This document shows, in pieces, positions 27,501-35,224 of a stretch of 64,000 nucleotides of DNA. Made by a program: the position numbers and the translations under genes. The stretch spans positions 1 through 64,000 of the IMG/VR virus record IMGVR_UViG_3300046804_004946; one strand, written 5' to 3'. The notes under the pieces are model-generated. The model searched no databases. It saw only the letters and a program-made list of their open reading frames with translations, and was not told the origin of the DNA. Source of the stretch: a virus. Numbering within the stretch: position 1 is the stretch's first letter; each line of letters begins with the position of its first letter.

Positions 27501-28599
27501 AATTATGTCATATAGTTCAGTAAATACTGGATATTTACAAATATCTGCTAGAGGTGTAAATGGAAGCACTATTAGGAATCATAGTGCTGGTGATATGGTT
27601 TACAAATATGAATGTAATAATGTTGGATTAGTAAGAATTAACACTACTCATACAAAACCAAATTCTTCTTACTTAAAATCATTAGAAACATCTGATTGTT
27701 ATTATCTACAATTCCCAAGAGAATATTATCCAAATTCTTGTTTTATTGAAGAAAAAACTTTTGGTGGATCTAATTGTAAAGCGTCACAAAATTACCAATA
27801 TAATTCAATTATTCCTAAATTCAATACTCTTACTCCAGGAGGAACTTCAATAAACAGTTCTATTAGAACAATATCGGGAACTAGCGCATCTGGATCAGAA
27901 GTATCTTTTGTAGATCAAGGTCTTTCTCCTATTTTATTAAATGCAAAAAATGATTTTGATTCGACAAGATTAATATCATCCAGAATTAATGAAATTAATA
28001 ATGTTCAATCTACACCTAGATTAAAATCAATGTTAATATCATTAACTTTAAGAACAGTTGATGTAAATGTTTCTCCAGTGATAGATTTGGTAGAAGGTTC
28101 TACTGTAGCATTGATTAGAAATAAATTAAATAGTCCAATTTCAAATTATGTTACAGATGATAGATCAAATATTTTATTAAATGATCCACATTCTTCAATA
28201 TACATTTCTAAACAGATTAATTTATTAAAACCTGCATCATCTCTTAAAGTTATAACAAATTGTTATAAATCATCTTCTAGTGATTTTAGAGTGTTGTATA
28301 AATTAATAAGACCAGATTCTAGTGGAGTTAAACAATCGTATGAATTTTTCCCAGGATATAGTAATTTGAAGGACATAAATGGAGATGGTATTGGTGACAC
28401 TATTATCAATGAATCTTTAAATGATGGTACACCAGACTTTTTTGTCGGATCATCTGCCGAAGGCGAATATTCAGAATATGAATTTACTGCAGATAATTTG
28501 GGTCAATTTGTGGGATTTGTTATTAAAATAGTTATGAGTGGTTCAAACGAAGCAAAACCATTAAAATTTAAAGATATTAGAGCAATTGCATTAGCATGA
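21541..28599 (+). CDS. Large tail/baseplate structural protein with DUF4815 region, 2352 aa
   Basis: The N-terminus (LSPYFDDFDATKNFYKVLFKPGYPVQARELTTLQSILQ) is the start of the DUF4815 domain of phage virion proteins. A later conserved block at about residue 1055-1180 (SYYVPRIDKLIL, KRYTMKDITRLEDRIQKLE, GFFADSFAN) includes a short coiled coil and belongs to the same type. GxGY repeats (GAGYSNG, GGSGYSPG) appear at about 1780-1850. It fills the place of T4 gp9-gp12, so it is probably a tail fibre or adhesin. Its stop overlaps the next start (ATGATG). Very AT-rich, in the same reading run as gp8. Confidence 0.8.
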   Translation: MAKTNLNLSPYFDDFDATKNFYKVLFKPGYPVQARELTTLQSILQDQISAIGKNLFKDGSVVVPGDVSYDSNYYAVKINPIHLGLDVEFYYKELIGKRLLGDVSQVTCVVQNVLSRNDSIENVTTLYVKYLKSDSSFNNSGFSDGETLTLLDNIKYGNTTITSGNTIASLIESNSTSTGSAVSISPGIYYIRDFFVTVDKDTIILDQYSNTPSYRVGLSISEEFISAYDDNTLYDNAKGFTNYSAPGADRFKLKVKLSKQLLNDYDDTNFIEILRITNGVVKKIKDSTDYSLIKEYISKRTYEQSGNFSLSPFFVDVADSLNNLTDQKGLFTSNEKTEQNNTPREDIFCVKISSGKAYVNGNDIEKSSTTILDSRKTRSLNVSPQSPILFEMGNLIVLNNVSGCPAIGVGNTYTVSFFNKRKSSNTAGSGTTIGKARVYSFSLSDDTYKNESSRWNLYAYDVQTYTKLLLNTSTNNTVNVSSYVRGLSSGASGYVAESPNNSNILYIYQTSGSFIKNEQIIIDSNKDLIRTVSDIKVYGPQDIKSVYQDSSILSASGLSTDFSADIFLQKSISQNFNPSDTITINPNLSGISTVTSSSGLSFVGIKTESIIRYQVSGLSTETYNRVVYVSEDGLKMHVEAIPTVNNVCVGSLPTGSSVTSTFSLGESTIKNKEKSNLYVNLTNKNISNVDLSSSKITLVKQVSQKSTSSLGQLSLGVSGDFSITNGYFEPFSPGRYSIFYSDGSVEKLNSEKVEITNNGSDITFYGLKASQSANVTVVCTITKNLIRSKSKIYKRSQQLLIDKTSLQISNGISGLTTSNYYGTRVEDNEICLNVPDVSKIVCIYESTNSGVPVLDKLIFPTESVTNAIIGEKIYGSVSDAVGQIVSIQSSEINFVYLNSNKFQTNDTISFEESKISVSLLNVYKGSYIDKTNDFILDKGQKDQYYDYSKIIRNVGTNSPSKKLLIIYNSFEVSESDSGDLYTANSYNTNNFKNDISSLKDSVRSSDVLDFRPRVSKFTSLSSSPFDFSSRIFSSNQSSQIVVAPNESTTVSYSYYVPRIDKLILNKNGNFQLITGFASLNPQEPASVDDAMDIAKIEIPAYVYKIEDIKVSLIENKRYTMKDITRLEDRIQKLENFASLSLLELDVKSLQITDTQGLGLSKYKCGFFADSFANSTMVDYNNKDAKVSINSELGEMSTDVSIHSLKTQILPAQNINLETADYSSDLNLVDSNIKKSGDLITLNYSELEWGDLSQPFATNSENINPNGLSNHNGYLKLRPSVDLWVKTLNPYKGSFIRSQSEWTNNYLSNLFLNGEYSKKMRSRNVEFLASNLFPLTNYTSSFDGSSYINIIPKLLKISMTTGIFNIGETIEGYEGNVKVFSARLCSPNHKYGPYNSPSETYTLNPYQQTEILSDYSQSTTVLNIDTYSLSDNADGRFYGYVRSGLLIVGKTSGAQCVVSSQSLVTDNFGDLIGCFFVSNPFSQPEPSSTFNVGDKTFKLESSYTQLNKSTCESVLYLSENSNFSNNSIIRRPVLINSSASSRSYLSQTFKVDNTGGFLTSIDLYFKEKDASEKVTVEIREVDLGGSPTNKLLQDFARVQLPPNKINISPDGSVATNFKLSSPLYLERNKQYCLSVYSPSSSSYSVWTAISNNPTVTTQNYPQSEQVIYSNQFVGGSLYKPQNGNSPVPSLLQDLKFKLYKAQFVSSGTAFFTNPILSNTSVEEFYDQNIETLVDNPITGFPRKLIIGITTSYLNNFYNFGKRINFTGGNYGFIEKSGGKISGVTTTNVGAGYSNGTYLNVPLYTISGFGPNVFNATANLTFTDNKLSNTVIVQGGSGYSPGDLLGISTGYNPQGFGALISVSDINGTDTLLLTNLPGGDVPLGNNLIHYENNIAVSLAGTTVIRTPVIYNDLYSGNTFKVEHYNHGNHANNNYITIGGVFPDTSPEPLISNITSASNQISIANTSSFYTYDNSAVVGFNTGYVLINNEIMSYSSVNTGYLQISARGVNGSTIRNHSAGDMVYKYECNNVGLVRINTTHTKPNSSYLKSLETSDCYYLQFPREYYPNSCFIEEKTFGGSNCKASQNYQYNSIIPKFNTLTPGGTSINSSIRTISGTSASGSEVSFVDQGLSPILLNAKNDFDSTRLISSRINEINNVQSTPRLKSMLISLTLRTVDVNVSPVIDLVEGSTVALIRNKLNSPISNYVTDDRSNILLNDPHSSIYISKQINLLKPASSLKVITNCYKSSSSDFRVLYKLIRPDSSGVKQSYEFFPGYSNLKDINGDGIGDTIINESLNDGTPDFFVGSSAEGEYSEYEFTADNLGQFVGFVIKIVMSGSNEAKPLKFKDIRAIALA

Positions 28600-28796
28600 T
28601 GATACCAATAGAAGGACATAAAAATTTATATAGAGATGAAGAAACTGGAGCAATATTGAATACAGACACAATAGAATATAACAATTATATTAGAATGAGA
28701 AATGAAAAAATTAAACAAAAAAATGAATTAGATGAAATGAAAAAAGAGTTATATGAAATTAAATCTTTATTAAAGGAGTTGCTTAATGGATCCTGA
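28596..28796 (+). CDS. Small conserved phage protein with coiled coil, 66 aa
   Basis: The start is ATG 28596 or 28599; both are in frame and overlap the upstream TGA. The N-terminus is IPIEGHKNLYRDEETGAI, and residues about 33-62 form a Lys/Glu/Leu heptad-like helix (DEMKKELYEIKSLLKELL), a likely short coiled coil. I recall similar proteins next to cyanophage baseplate genes. It may be a virion assembly or chaperone-like factor; unproven. Confidence 0.7.
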   Translation: MMIPIEGHKNLYRDEETGAILNTDTIEYNNYIRMRNEKIKQKNELDEMKKELYEIKSLLKELLNGS

Positions 28797-28974
28797 TAAA
28801 ATTCAACTTGAAAATTTAAGTAAAAGTTTTGAATACTTCAAATATGCTTCTGAAATTGATAGTATAGATGATATTGAACAATTAAAAAATATAGCAAAAT
28901 CTTACTATAAACTTTATCTAAAACAGCAAGAAGTTTTATCTTCTTTGTCTTTTATACATGGTAATGAAACATAA
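28786..28974 (+). CDS. Small helical protein, 62 aa
   Basis: ATG 28786 has a strong Shine-Dalgarno (AAGGAG) inside the preceding gene, which it overlaps by 11 bases. The product is almost all helix (LENLSKSFEYFKYASEIDSIDDIEQLKNIAKSYYKLYL). Function unknown. Overlap with the upstream coiled-coil gene suggests the two act together. Confidence 0.7.
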   Translation: MDPDKIQLENLSKSFEYFKYASEIDSIDDIEQLKNIAKSYYKLYLKQQEVLSSLSFIHGNET

Positions 28975-28977
28975 ATA
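28970..28977 (+). promoter_or_regulatory. T4-type late promoter (CATAAATA)
   Basis: CATAAATA overlaps the stop codon of the upstream gene and lies 27 bp before the start at 29005. Confidence 0.55.
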
Positions 28978-29004
28978 CTTAATATATTACTTGGCATTAC
29001 AATA

Positions 29005-29343
29005 ATGGCATCAATATATGTAAGTAATCTTATTATTAATTCTGGAACATCCTTTTCTCAAGATTTTTTTCTAGAAGATAGTGCAACTAATTCTGCAATG
29101 AATTTAAATTCTGCAAGTGTTGCATCCCAAATGAGAAAATGGGCAGGAAGTACTGGTGTAACTACTTTTACAACATCTATTGTTAATGCCCAATCTGGAC
29201 AAATTAGAATTAGTTTAGGATCTAGCATAACTTCTACATTAAAACCTGGAAGATATGTCTATGATGTTTTATTAACAAACAATAGTTCAACTTCAAGAGT
29301 TGTTGAAGGTATGGCTTTAGTTAGAGAAGGAGTTACTAGGTAA
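29005..29343 (+). CDS. Small beta-sandwich virion protein, 112 aa
   Basis: The protein fits a short Ig-like baseplate or fibre domain seen in many phages: an N-terminal GTSFSQDFFLED strand, a MRKWAGSTGVTTFTT region, QSGQIRISL, then LKPGRYVYDVLL and the end VVEGMALVREGVT. Such domains decorate baseplates, for example BppU-type N-termini. It has its own late promoter and is followed by the neck genes. Confidence 0.7.
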   Translation: MASIYVSNLIINSGTSFSQDFFLEDSATNSAMNLNSASVASQMRKWAGSTGVTTFTTSIVNAQSGQIRISLGSSITSTLKPGRYVYDVLLTNNSSTSRVVEGMALVREGVTR

Positions 29344-29349
29344 ATTAAT

Positions 29350-30195
29350 ATGGCTAAACCAGCATCTAGACAACAATTAATAGATTATTGTTTAAGAAAA
29401 CTTGGCGCACCGATTTTAGAAATAAATGTAGATGATGACCAAATAGACGATGCAGTGGATGATGCACTTCAATATTTTCATGAAAGGCACTTTGATGGTG
29501 TCGAAAGAATGTATCTAAAATATCAACTAACACAGGAAGATATTGATAGAGGATCTGCAAATGCAAAATCTCCAGTTGGATCTGGAATAGTTACGACAAC
29601 AGCATCTTCAAATATTAATGGAGTTTCTAAAACATTTAATTTTTACGAATCTTCAAATTACATACAAATTCCAGATTCGGTAATTGGTGTTGAAAAAATA
29701 TTTAAATTCAATGCCAGTACAATATCTTCTGGCATGTTTAGTATTAAATATCAATTGTTTTTAAACGACTTATATTATTTTAATTCAATACAACTTCTTC
29801 AATATGCGATGGTAAAATCTTATTTGGAAGATATTGATTTTTTACTTACAACGGATAAGCAAGTTAGATTTAATAAAAGACAAAATAGATTATATTTAGA
29901 TTTTAGTTGGGAAGGAAATAATGTGGGGGATTTTCTTGTTATAGATTGTTATAGAATATTAGACCCGAATGATTTTACTAAAGTATATAATGATAGTTTT
30001 CTTAAAAAATATTTAACCGCTTTAATTAAAAGACAGTGGGGACAAAATTTAATTAAATTTAGAGGTGTAAAACTTCCTGGTGGAATAGAATTAAATGGTA
30101 GAGAAATATATGAGGATGCGGAAAGAGAACTTGAAGATATTAAACAAAGGATGAGTTTAGAGTATGAACTTCCACCGTTAGATATGATCGGATAA
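29350..30195 (+). CDS. 13: Neck protein gp13
   Basis: 281 residues (T4 gp13 309). It joins the portal side of the head to the tail as part of the neck. The family start (SRQQLIDYCLRKLGAPILEINVDDDQIDDAVDDALQYFHERHFDG) is clear, and the C-terminal ALIKRQWGQNLIKFRGVKLPGGIELNGREIYEDAERE stretch is typical of cyanophage gp13. It is 1 base from gp14, in the T4 order 13-14-15. Confidence 0.9.
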   Translation: MAKPASRQQLIDYCLRKLGAPILEINVDDDQIDDAVDDALQYFHERHFDGVERMYLKYQLTQEDIDRGSANAKSPVGSGIVTTTASSNINGVSKTFNFYESSNYIQIPDSVIGVEKIFKFNASTISSGMFSIKYQLFLNDLYYFNSIQLLQYAMVKSYLEDIDFLLTTDKQVRFNKRQNRLYLDFSWEGNNVGDFLVIDCYRILDPNDFTKVYNDSFLKKYLTALIKRQWGQNLIKFRGVKLPGGIELNGREIYEDAERELEDIKQRMSLEYELPPLDMIG

Positions 30196-30196
30196 T

Positions 30197-31597
30197 ATGG
30201 CACTAAATCCCTTTTTTCTGCAAGGATCTCCTGGTGAACAGAGATTAATACAAGAACTTATAAATGAACACCTAAAAATATATGGTGTTGAAGTTTTGTA
30301 CATACCAAGAAAATTTGTTAGAAAAGATACTATTTTTAGGGAAGTTAGTTCATCTAGATTTGATGATAATTTTTCAATAGAAGCTTATGTAAGTAACTTT
30401 GAAGGGTATGGTGGATCTGGAGATATTTTAACTAAATTTGGAATGAGTTTACGTGATGAATTGGTATTAATTATTTCAAAAGAACGCTTTGAAGATTTTA
30501 TATCTCCATTTTTAGAAGGGATGGATGATAATGAAATAGTCTTGTCTACACGTCCTAGAGAAGGAGATATTATATATTTTCCACTAGGTCAAAGACTTTT
30601 TGAAGTTAAATTTGTTGAGCACGAACAACCTTTTTATCAATTGGGAAAAAATTATGTCTATGAATTAAAGTGTGAACTATTTGAATATGAAGATGAAATT
30701 GGAGGATTTTCTGATGTTAGTACTGCGGTCGATGAAATAGACGGAACTTTACAACAACAAGGGTATATTACATCTTTACAATTATTCTCATTTGGGCAAA
30801 CCACAACAGCAACTGCTGGAATTTCTAGTGGATATGTTCGTAGAGTGTTTATAAACAACGACGGTAATGGATATACTGGAATTCCTACTGTTGGATTTTC
30901 TTCAGCTCCAGCAGGCGGAGTAAATGCTTCTGCGGTTGCAATTACAACATGTAAAGGTGGAGTTTGTTCAATTAAAGAAATATTATTAATAAATCCAGGA
31001 GCAGGATATACTTCTATACCATCTGTAACCATATATTCTAACGGAAGTGGTGTTGGTGCTGCGGCAACTGCAGAAATAGTAGAAGGATCTTATGGTGCAA
31101 AAGTTGTTGGTATTACTACGTATGGTGAAGGATATGTAAAACCTCCTTTAGTAACTTTTAGTAGTCCTCCTGTTGGATCTGGAGTTACTGCTACCGGTAT
31201 TTCTGTTGTTGGTTCTTCTGGATCTATAACTCAAATATTAATTCGTGATGCTGGAATTGGTTATACAACTACACCAACAGTAACAATTGCTCCACCACCT
31301 TTATTAACTGGAATAGGAACTTATTCTTTTAATGAAGTTATACGTGGATTAGAATCAGGAACAACTTCTAGAGTTAAATCATGGGATAAAGATACCAACA
31401 TTTTAACGGTTGGTGTAATTGATGGAACGTTTATAGCAGGAGAAACAATAGTTGGAACTTCTTCTTCTGCAAGATATACATTAAAAGTAACGTCAGGAAC
31501 ACAATTTTCTGATAAATATGAACAAAACGATGAAATAGAAGAAGAGGCAGATCTAATTCTAGATTTCACAGAATCAAATCCGTTCGGTAATTACTAA
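30197..31597 (+). CDS. 14: Neck protein gp14 with inserted repeats
   Basis: 466 residues against 256 in T4. The start (NPFFLQGSPGEQRLIQELINEHLKIYGVEVLYIPRKFV) and end (DEIEEEADLILDFTESNPFG) are standard gp14. Between about 190 and 390 lie at least four GxGY units (GNGYTGIPTV, GAGYTSIPSV, GEGYVKPPLV, GIGYTTTPTV), a beta-repeat module also found in three other virion proteins here. gp14 binds gp13 and gp15 in the neck. The insertion would put an extra beta structure on the collar. Its stop overlaps the gp15 start. Confidence 0.9.
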   Translation: MALNPFFLQGSPGEQRLIQELINEHLKIYGVEVLYIPRKFVRKDTIFREVSSSRFDDNFSIEAYVSNFEGYGGSGDILTKFGMSLRDELVLIISKERFEDFISPFLEGMDDNEIVLSTRPREGDIIYFPLGQRLFEVKFVEHEQPFYQLGKNYVYELKCELFEYEDEIGGFSDVSTAVDEIDGTLQQQGYITSLQLFSFGQTTTATAGISSGYVRRVFINNDGNGYTGIPTVGFSSAPAGGVNASAVAITTCKGGVCSIKEILLINPGAGYTSIPSVTIYSNGSGVGAAATAEIVEGSYGAKVVGITTYGEGYVKPPLVTFSSPPVGSGVTATGISVVGSSGSITQILIRDAGIGYTTTPTVTIAPPPLLTGIGTYSFNEVIRGLESGTTSRVKSWDKDTNILTVGVIDGTFIAGETIVGTSSSARYTLKVTSGTQFSDKYEQNDEIEEEADLILDFTESNPFGNY

Positions 31598-32394
31598 TGT
31601 TAGGAACTTATTACTATCACGAAATTATTAGAAAAACAATAGTTTCATTTGGAACTTTGTTTAATCAAATGTATATAAAGCATAAAGATGCTGATGGAGA
31701 TACTTATAGTGAAATAAGAGTTCCTATTTCTTATGGTCCATCTCAAAAGTTTCTAGCAAGAATAGAGCAACAGGCAAATTTAAATAAACCAGTTCAAATT
31801 ACATTACCAAGAATGTCATTTGAAATGAACTCTATTCAATATGATTCTTCAAGAAAATCCGGAGTTACTCAAACATTTAAAGCATCTGATGGACAAAATT
31901 TAAAAAAAGTTTATTTACCAGTTCCTTACAATATTGGTTTTGAATTAAATATTTTATGCAAATTAAATGATGATGCTTTACAGATTATAGAACAAATTTT
32001 GCCCTATTTTCAACCATCATTTAATTTAACAGTAGATTTAGTTGATTCTATAGGAGAAAAAAGAGATATACCTATTGTTCTGGATAATATATCTTTTCAA
32101 GATGATTATGAGGGAGATTTTTCTTCAAGACGGGCTTTAATTTATACATTACAATTTACTGCAAAAACATATCTATTTGGTCCTGTTGCTTCTACAACTG
32201 ATGGATTAATTCGTAAAGTTCAAGTTGATATTCATACAAATACTGATATAGTTTCAGCAAAACGTGAAATGAGATACACTGTTCAACCAGATCCGATAAA
32301 TGCTGAACCAGATGATGATTTTGGATTTGACGGTTCTTGGGAATACTTTGATGATTCTAAAACTTATAGTCCAACACAGCAAACTGATATTTAA
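31597..32394 (+). CDS. 15: Tail sheath stabiliser gp15
   Basis: 265 residues (T4 gp15 272). It caps the tail tube and sheath and joins the tail to the neck. Recognised by YYHEIIRKTIVSFGTLFNQMYIK at the start, RVPISYGPSQKFLARI, and QIIEQILPYFQPSFNLT followed by KRDIPIVL, all as in T4. It overlaps the gp14 stop by one base and ends 5 bases before gp16. Confidence 0.93.
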   Translation: MLGTYYYHEIIRKTIVSFGTLFNQMYIKHKDADGDTYSEIRVPISYGPSQKFLARIEQQANLNKPVQITLPRMSFEMNSIQYDSSRKSGVTQTFKASDGQNLKKVYLPVPYNIGFELNILCKLNDDALQIIEQILPYFQPSFNLTVDLVDSIGEKRDIPIVLDNISFQDDYEGDFSSRRALIYTLQFTAKTYLFGPVASTTDGLIRKVQVDIHTNTDIVSAKREMRYTVQPDPINAEPDDDFGFDGSWEYFDDSKTYSPTQQTDI

Positions 32395-32399
32395 ATCAT

Positions 32400-32822
32400 A
32401 TGAAAAATAATTACGATAAATTGGATAAAGCATTAAACATTAGTAGTGAAATTATTGAGAGTGATTCTAAAAATTGTGATATTGAAATTATTAAACCAGA
32501 GCAAGATGATATTAAAAAAGATTATGAATATACCAGAGCAAATTTATATTCATTAATTGAAAAAGGACAAGAAGCAATTAATGGAATAATGGAACTTGCT
32601 GGTGAGGGTGGAAGTCCAAGAGCATATGAAGTTGCTGGTCAACTTATCAAAAATGTTGCCGATACAACTGATAAGTTGATAGATTTACAAAAGAAATTGA
32701 AAGATGTTGAAGAAGAAACGACAAGAACTACAAATAATGTAACAAATAATGCTCTCTTTGTTGGATCTACTGCGGAATTATCTAAATTACTAAAACAAGG
32801 TTTTCTAAATAATAAAGAGTAA
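32400..32822 (+). CDS. 16: Terminase small subunit gp16
   Basis: 140 residues (T4 gp16 164). It helps load packaging onto concatemer DNA and stimulates gp17. The central DYEYTRANLYSLIEKGQEAINGIMELAGEGGSPRAYEVAGQLIKNVADTTDKL helical pair is the gp16 core. It lies in the neck-to-terminase order, though gp17 is separated from it here by three other genes. Confidence 0.9.
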   Translation: MKNNYDKLDKALNISSEIIESDSKNCDIEIIKPEQDDIKKDYEYTRANLYSLIEKGQEAINGIMELAGEGGSPRAYEVAGQLIKNVADTTDKLIDLQKKLKDVEEETTRTTNNVTNNALFVGSTAELSKLLKQGFLNNKE

Positions 32823-32835
32823 CATAAATTTATCT

Positions 32836-34176
32836 GTGGGTAAAATAAAACCATTTAAAACTGTTGAAGCGATTGCTAAAAAGCATCGTCTTGATGTTTC
32901 GTTTATACAAAAACAGTTGGATATGGGAGAACCCATAGAACATGAGCATACAAAAGATCATGAACTTGCTAAAGAGATAGCACTTCAACATTTGGACGAA
33001 ATACCAGATTACTACACAAGACTTAAAAAAATGGAAACATCTGCAAAAAAAGAACATCAAAAATTTAAAGATGTTACTGAAGGAAAAGGTCTTTGGGCAA
33101 ATATTCATGCTCGTAGAAAAGCAGGAAAACCACCCAAAAAACCAGGAGAGAAAGGATATCCAAAAACTTTAGATATTGAAGAAGGTCTTAAGCAAGCTCG
33201 TAAAAATGTTGGTGCCAGTAGGTGTTGGCCTGGTAAAGTTGCCAAAGGAACAAAAATCAAAAATGGACGTGAAGTTCCAAATTGTGTTCCAGAACAAGTA
33301 GAGATGGTTAGATATTGCCCTAGATGCCAAAAAGAAGAAACTAGAAATGAATGTAAATATGGTCCAAAATATTGGGACATGTTCTCATCTCCTGTTGCAT
33401 TAGGATCAAATTCATATGATCCTAATTCTCCTCATCCAGCAAATGAAGAAAGAGATCATGAGCATTCTATGGCACGTTCGGAAATTTCAACCATTATTTC
33501 TGCTGCAAATAGACTCAAGAAAAAAATGAAAGGTGAGGGAAATATAGAAGCATGGGTTCAATCTAAAATTACAAAGGCGGCAGATTATTTGGATACTGCA
33601 GCAGATTATGTAGATAGTGGAGAAATGAAGTCGGAAAGTGTCGAATCTGGTCCAATTTTACCCAAAGAAAAAGGAAAAAGAGTTTTTCCAAAAGGAAAAG
33701 AACCAAGAGCAACGGGTGCAAAACTTCCAGATATTCGTAAGGAATCAGTATCTATTGAAGATGCAAACGGAAATACTTTTGCAAACGTTGTTGATATAAT
33801 TGGTCCAGATCATATGAAACCAATTGTTGATAATAATGGAGTTTGGAAAGGAAGTAAGCAACAAACTGTTTCAGAACAAAAAACATTTCATTATTTTATG
33901 GAAAAAGTTGAAAAGTCAAAAATGAAATGCAATTCCCCAAAGTCTGATCCTGTGGGTGATTCTCTCACGGGTAAATCTCATGTCGTAAAAGCATGTTCTG
34001 GAGGAACCGAAAAGATCATTCGTTTTGGTCAAAGAGGAGTTAAGGGATCTCCAAAAAAAGAAGGAGAATCAAAAGCATATGCAAGTCGTCGCCATAGATT
34101 TAAAACAAGACATGCCAAAAATATTGCTAGAGGACCAATGTCTGCAGCGTATTGGGCAAATAAAGTTAAGTGGTGA
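32836..34176 (+). CDS. Multi-domain cyanophage protein, DUF5661-like N-terminus
   Basis: Starts with GTG (32836). The first 60 residues (KTVEAIAKKHRLDVSFIQKQL, EHTKDHELAKEIALQHLDEIPDYYTRLKK) fit DUF5661. Then come GLWANIHARRKAGKPPKKPGEKGYP, a GASRCWPGKVAKGTK segment, and a CPRCQ...C cluster (about residue 156-172) that may bind zinc. The last 110 residues (VVKACSGGTEKIIRFGQRGVKG, RRHRFKTRHAKNI, SAAYWANKVKW) form a separate basic domain found in other phage proteins. Function unknown; the basic pieces suggest DNA or RNA contact. It stands between the two terminase genes, in place of T4 neighbours. Confidence 0.75.
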   Translation: MGKIKPFKTVEAIAKKHRLDVSFIQKQLDMGEPIEHEHTKDHELAKEIALQHLDEIPDYYTRLKKMETSAKKEHQKFKDVTEGKGLWANIHARRKAGKPPKKPGEKGYPKTLDIEEGLKQARKNVGASRCWPGKVAKGTKIKNGREVPNCVPEQVEMVRYCPRCQKEETRNECKYGPKYWDMFSSPVALGSNSYDPNSPHPANEERDHEHSMARSEISTIISAANRLKKKMKGEGNIEAWVQSKITKAADYLDTAADYVDSGEMKSESVESGPILPKEKGKRVFPKGKEPRATGAKLPDIRKESVSIEDANGNTFANVVDIIGPDHMKPIVDNNGVWKGSKQQTVSEQKTFHYFMEKVEKSKMKCNSPKSDPVGDSLTGKSHVVKACSGGTEKIIRFGQRGVKGSPKKEGESKAYASRRHRFKTRHAKNIARGPMSAAYWANKVKW

Positions 34177-34181
34177 TAAAA

Positions 34182-34490
34182 ATGAAATCTTTCAAACAAT
34201 TTTTAAACGAATCAATCACAATTAATGGCGATTTTAATGGTACTTTAAATGTTGGTGGTTCTCAACCAGAACAAGCAAGTGAGTCATTTTTTGCTGATAT
34301 AGTCTGGGAAGGAAAACTTTATCGTTTAGAAGTAGAAGGCAAGATGCTTTCTAAAAATGAACTTACTGAACAAATTCAAGGAGAATATCCTGGCGCAATC
34401 GTTCATAATGTTTATCCTGCTCAAGTAAATACCTCAAGAATTAAAAACGCACAAAGATATCAACCAGAAAGATTATCATGGGGTGAGTGA
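34182..34490 (+). CDS. Probable internal head protein with capsid-targeting-like N-terminus
   Basis: ATG 34182 is preferred over an in-frame GTG 4 codons earlier, which lies before the previous stop. 102 residues. The first ten, MKSFKQFLNE, match the T4 capsid-targeting pattern (M-x-x-aromatic-x-x-F-x-x-E; T4 is MKTYQEFIAE) and end in L-N-E, the gp21 cleavage rule L/I-x-E, followed by Ser. The rest has a beta-rich start (TINGDFNGTLNVGG) and a helical centre. Packaging into the head is inference, testable by virion proteomics. Confidence 0.6.
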   Translation: MKSFKQFLNESITINGDFNGTLNVGGSQPEQASESFFADIVWEGKLYRLEVEGKMLSKNELTEQIQGEYPGAIVHNVYPAQVNTSRIKNAQRYQPERLSWGE

Positions 34491-34492
34491 TT

Positions 34493-35224
34493 ATGAGTTT
34501 TAAAAATTATATTTGGGATGAAAATTTTGAATTGAATGTTGCGAGGGGCAAGACTCGTGGTGCATCAACACTTCATAAATTTGGTGCAACACCAGGACAA
34601 GCAACAAACACTACAGCATCAGTTTGGGATAAACCAGATACTTTGTATCCCTGGAGTGCATTTAATACTGCAGGAGTTCTTGTAGCAGCACAAGCAAATG
34701 CATCAGACAATGGCAAACAAGTTACACTGATTGGACTTGATGCAAATTGGAATCAAGTTTCTGAAGTTTTTACTTTATCAAGTTCTGGAACAGTAACTGG
34801 AACACAAGTATTCAAAAGAGTTTTTCGTGCATATATTTCTTCTGGTGCAGAGAATGTTGCACAAGTTAGTTTTTCTAGGAATGGAACAGAAGTTCTTAGA
34901 ATTACTGCAGGACTTGGACAAACCCTGATGGCAGTTTATACTGTTCCTGCAGGATACACTGGATACTTATACCAAGGTGTTTGTAGTGCCCAGGCAGGTG
35001 CAGATGCTACTGGATATATGAAGTTTCGTTTTGCAGATGAAACCGCATTTAGAGTTGGTCATACTTTTGAAGTGTCTGGAGATGGTGGAGAGTATTTTTA
35101 TAAATTTGCGTTCCCAATACAAATGCCAGAAAAAACTGATATTGATGTCAGGTTAACATCAAGAAGTAATAATGGTAGATATACTGCTGCTTTTGATATT
35201 TTATTGATTAAGAACGAATTATGA
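34493..35224 (+). CDS. Virion structural protein, 243 aa
   Basis: ATG 34493 is preferred; an upstream in-frame GTG (34487) overlaps the preceding stop. The early segment FELNVARGKTRGASTLHKFGATPGQ is a pattern I recall from cyanophage and pelagiphage structural genes. The protein is beta-rich with a VYTVPAGYTGYLYQGV segment. No enzymatic motif. It overlaps gp17 by four bases. Confidence 0.7.
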   Translation: MSFKNYIWDENFELNVARGKTRGASTLHKFGATPGQATNTTASVWDKPDTLYPWSAFNTAGVLVAAQANASDNGKQVTLIGLDANWNQVSEVFTLSSSGTVTGTQVFKRVFRAYISSGAENVAQVSFSRNGTEVLRITAGLGQTLMAVYTVPAGYTGYLYQGVCSAQAGADATGYMKFRFADETAFRVGHTFEVSGDGGEYFYKFAFPIQMPEKTDIDVRLTSRSNNGRYTAAFDILLIKNEL

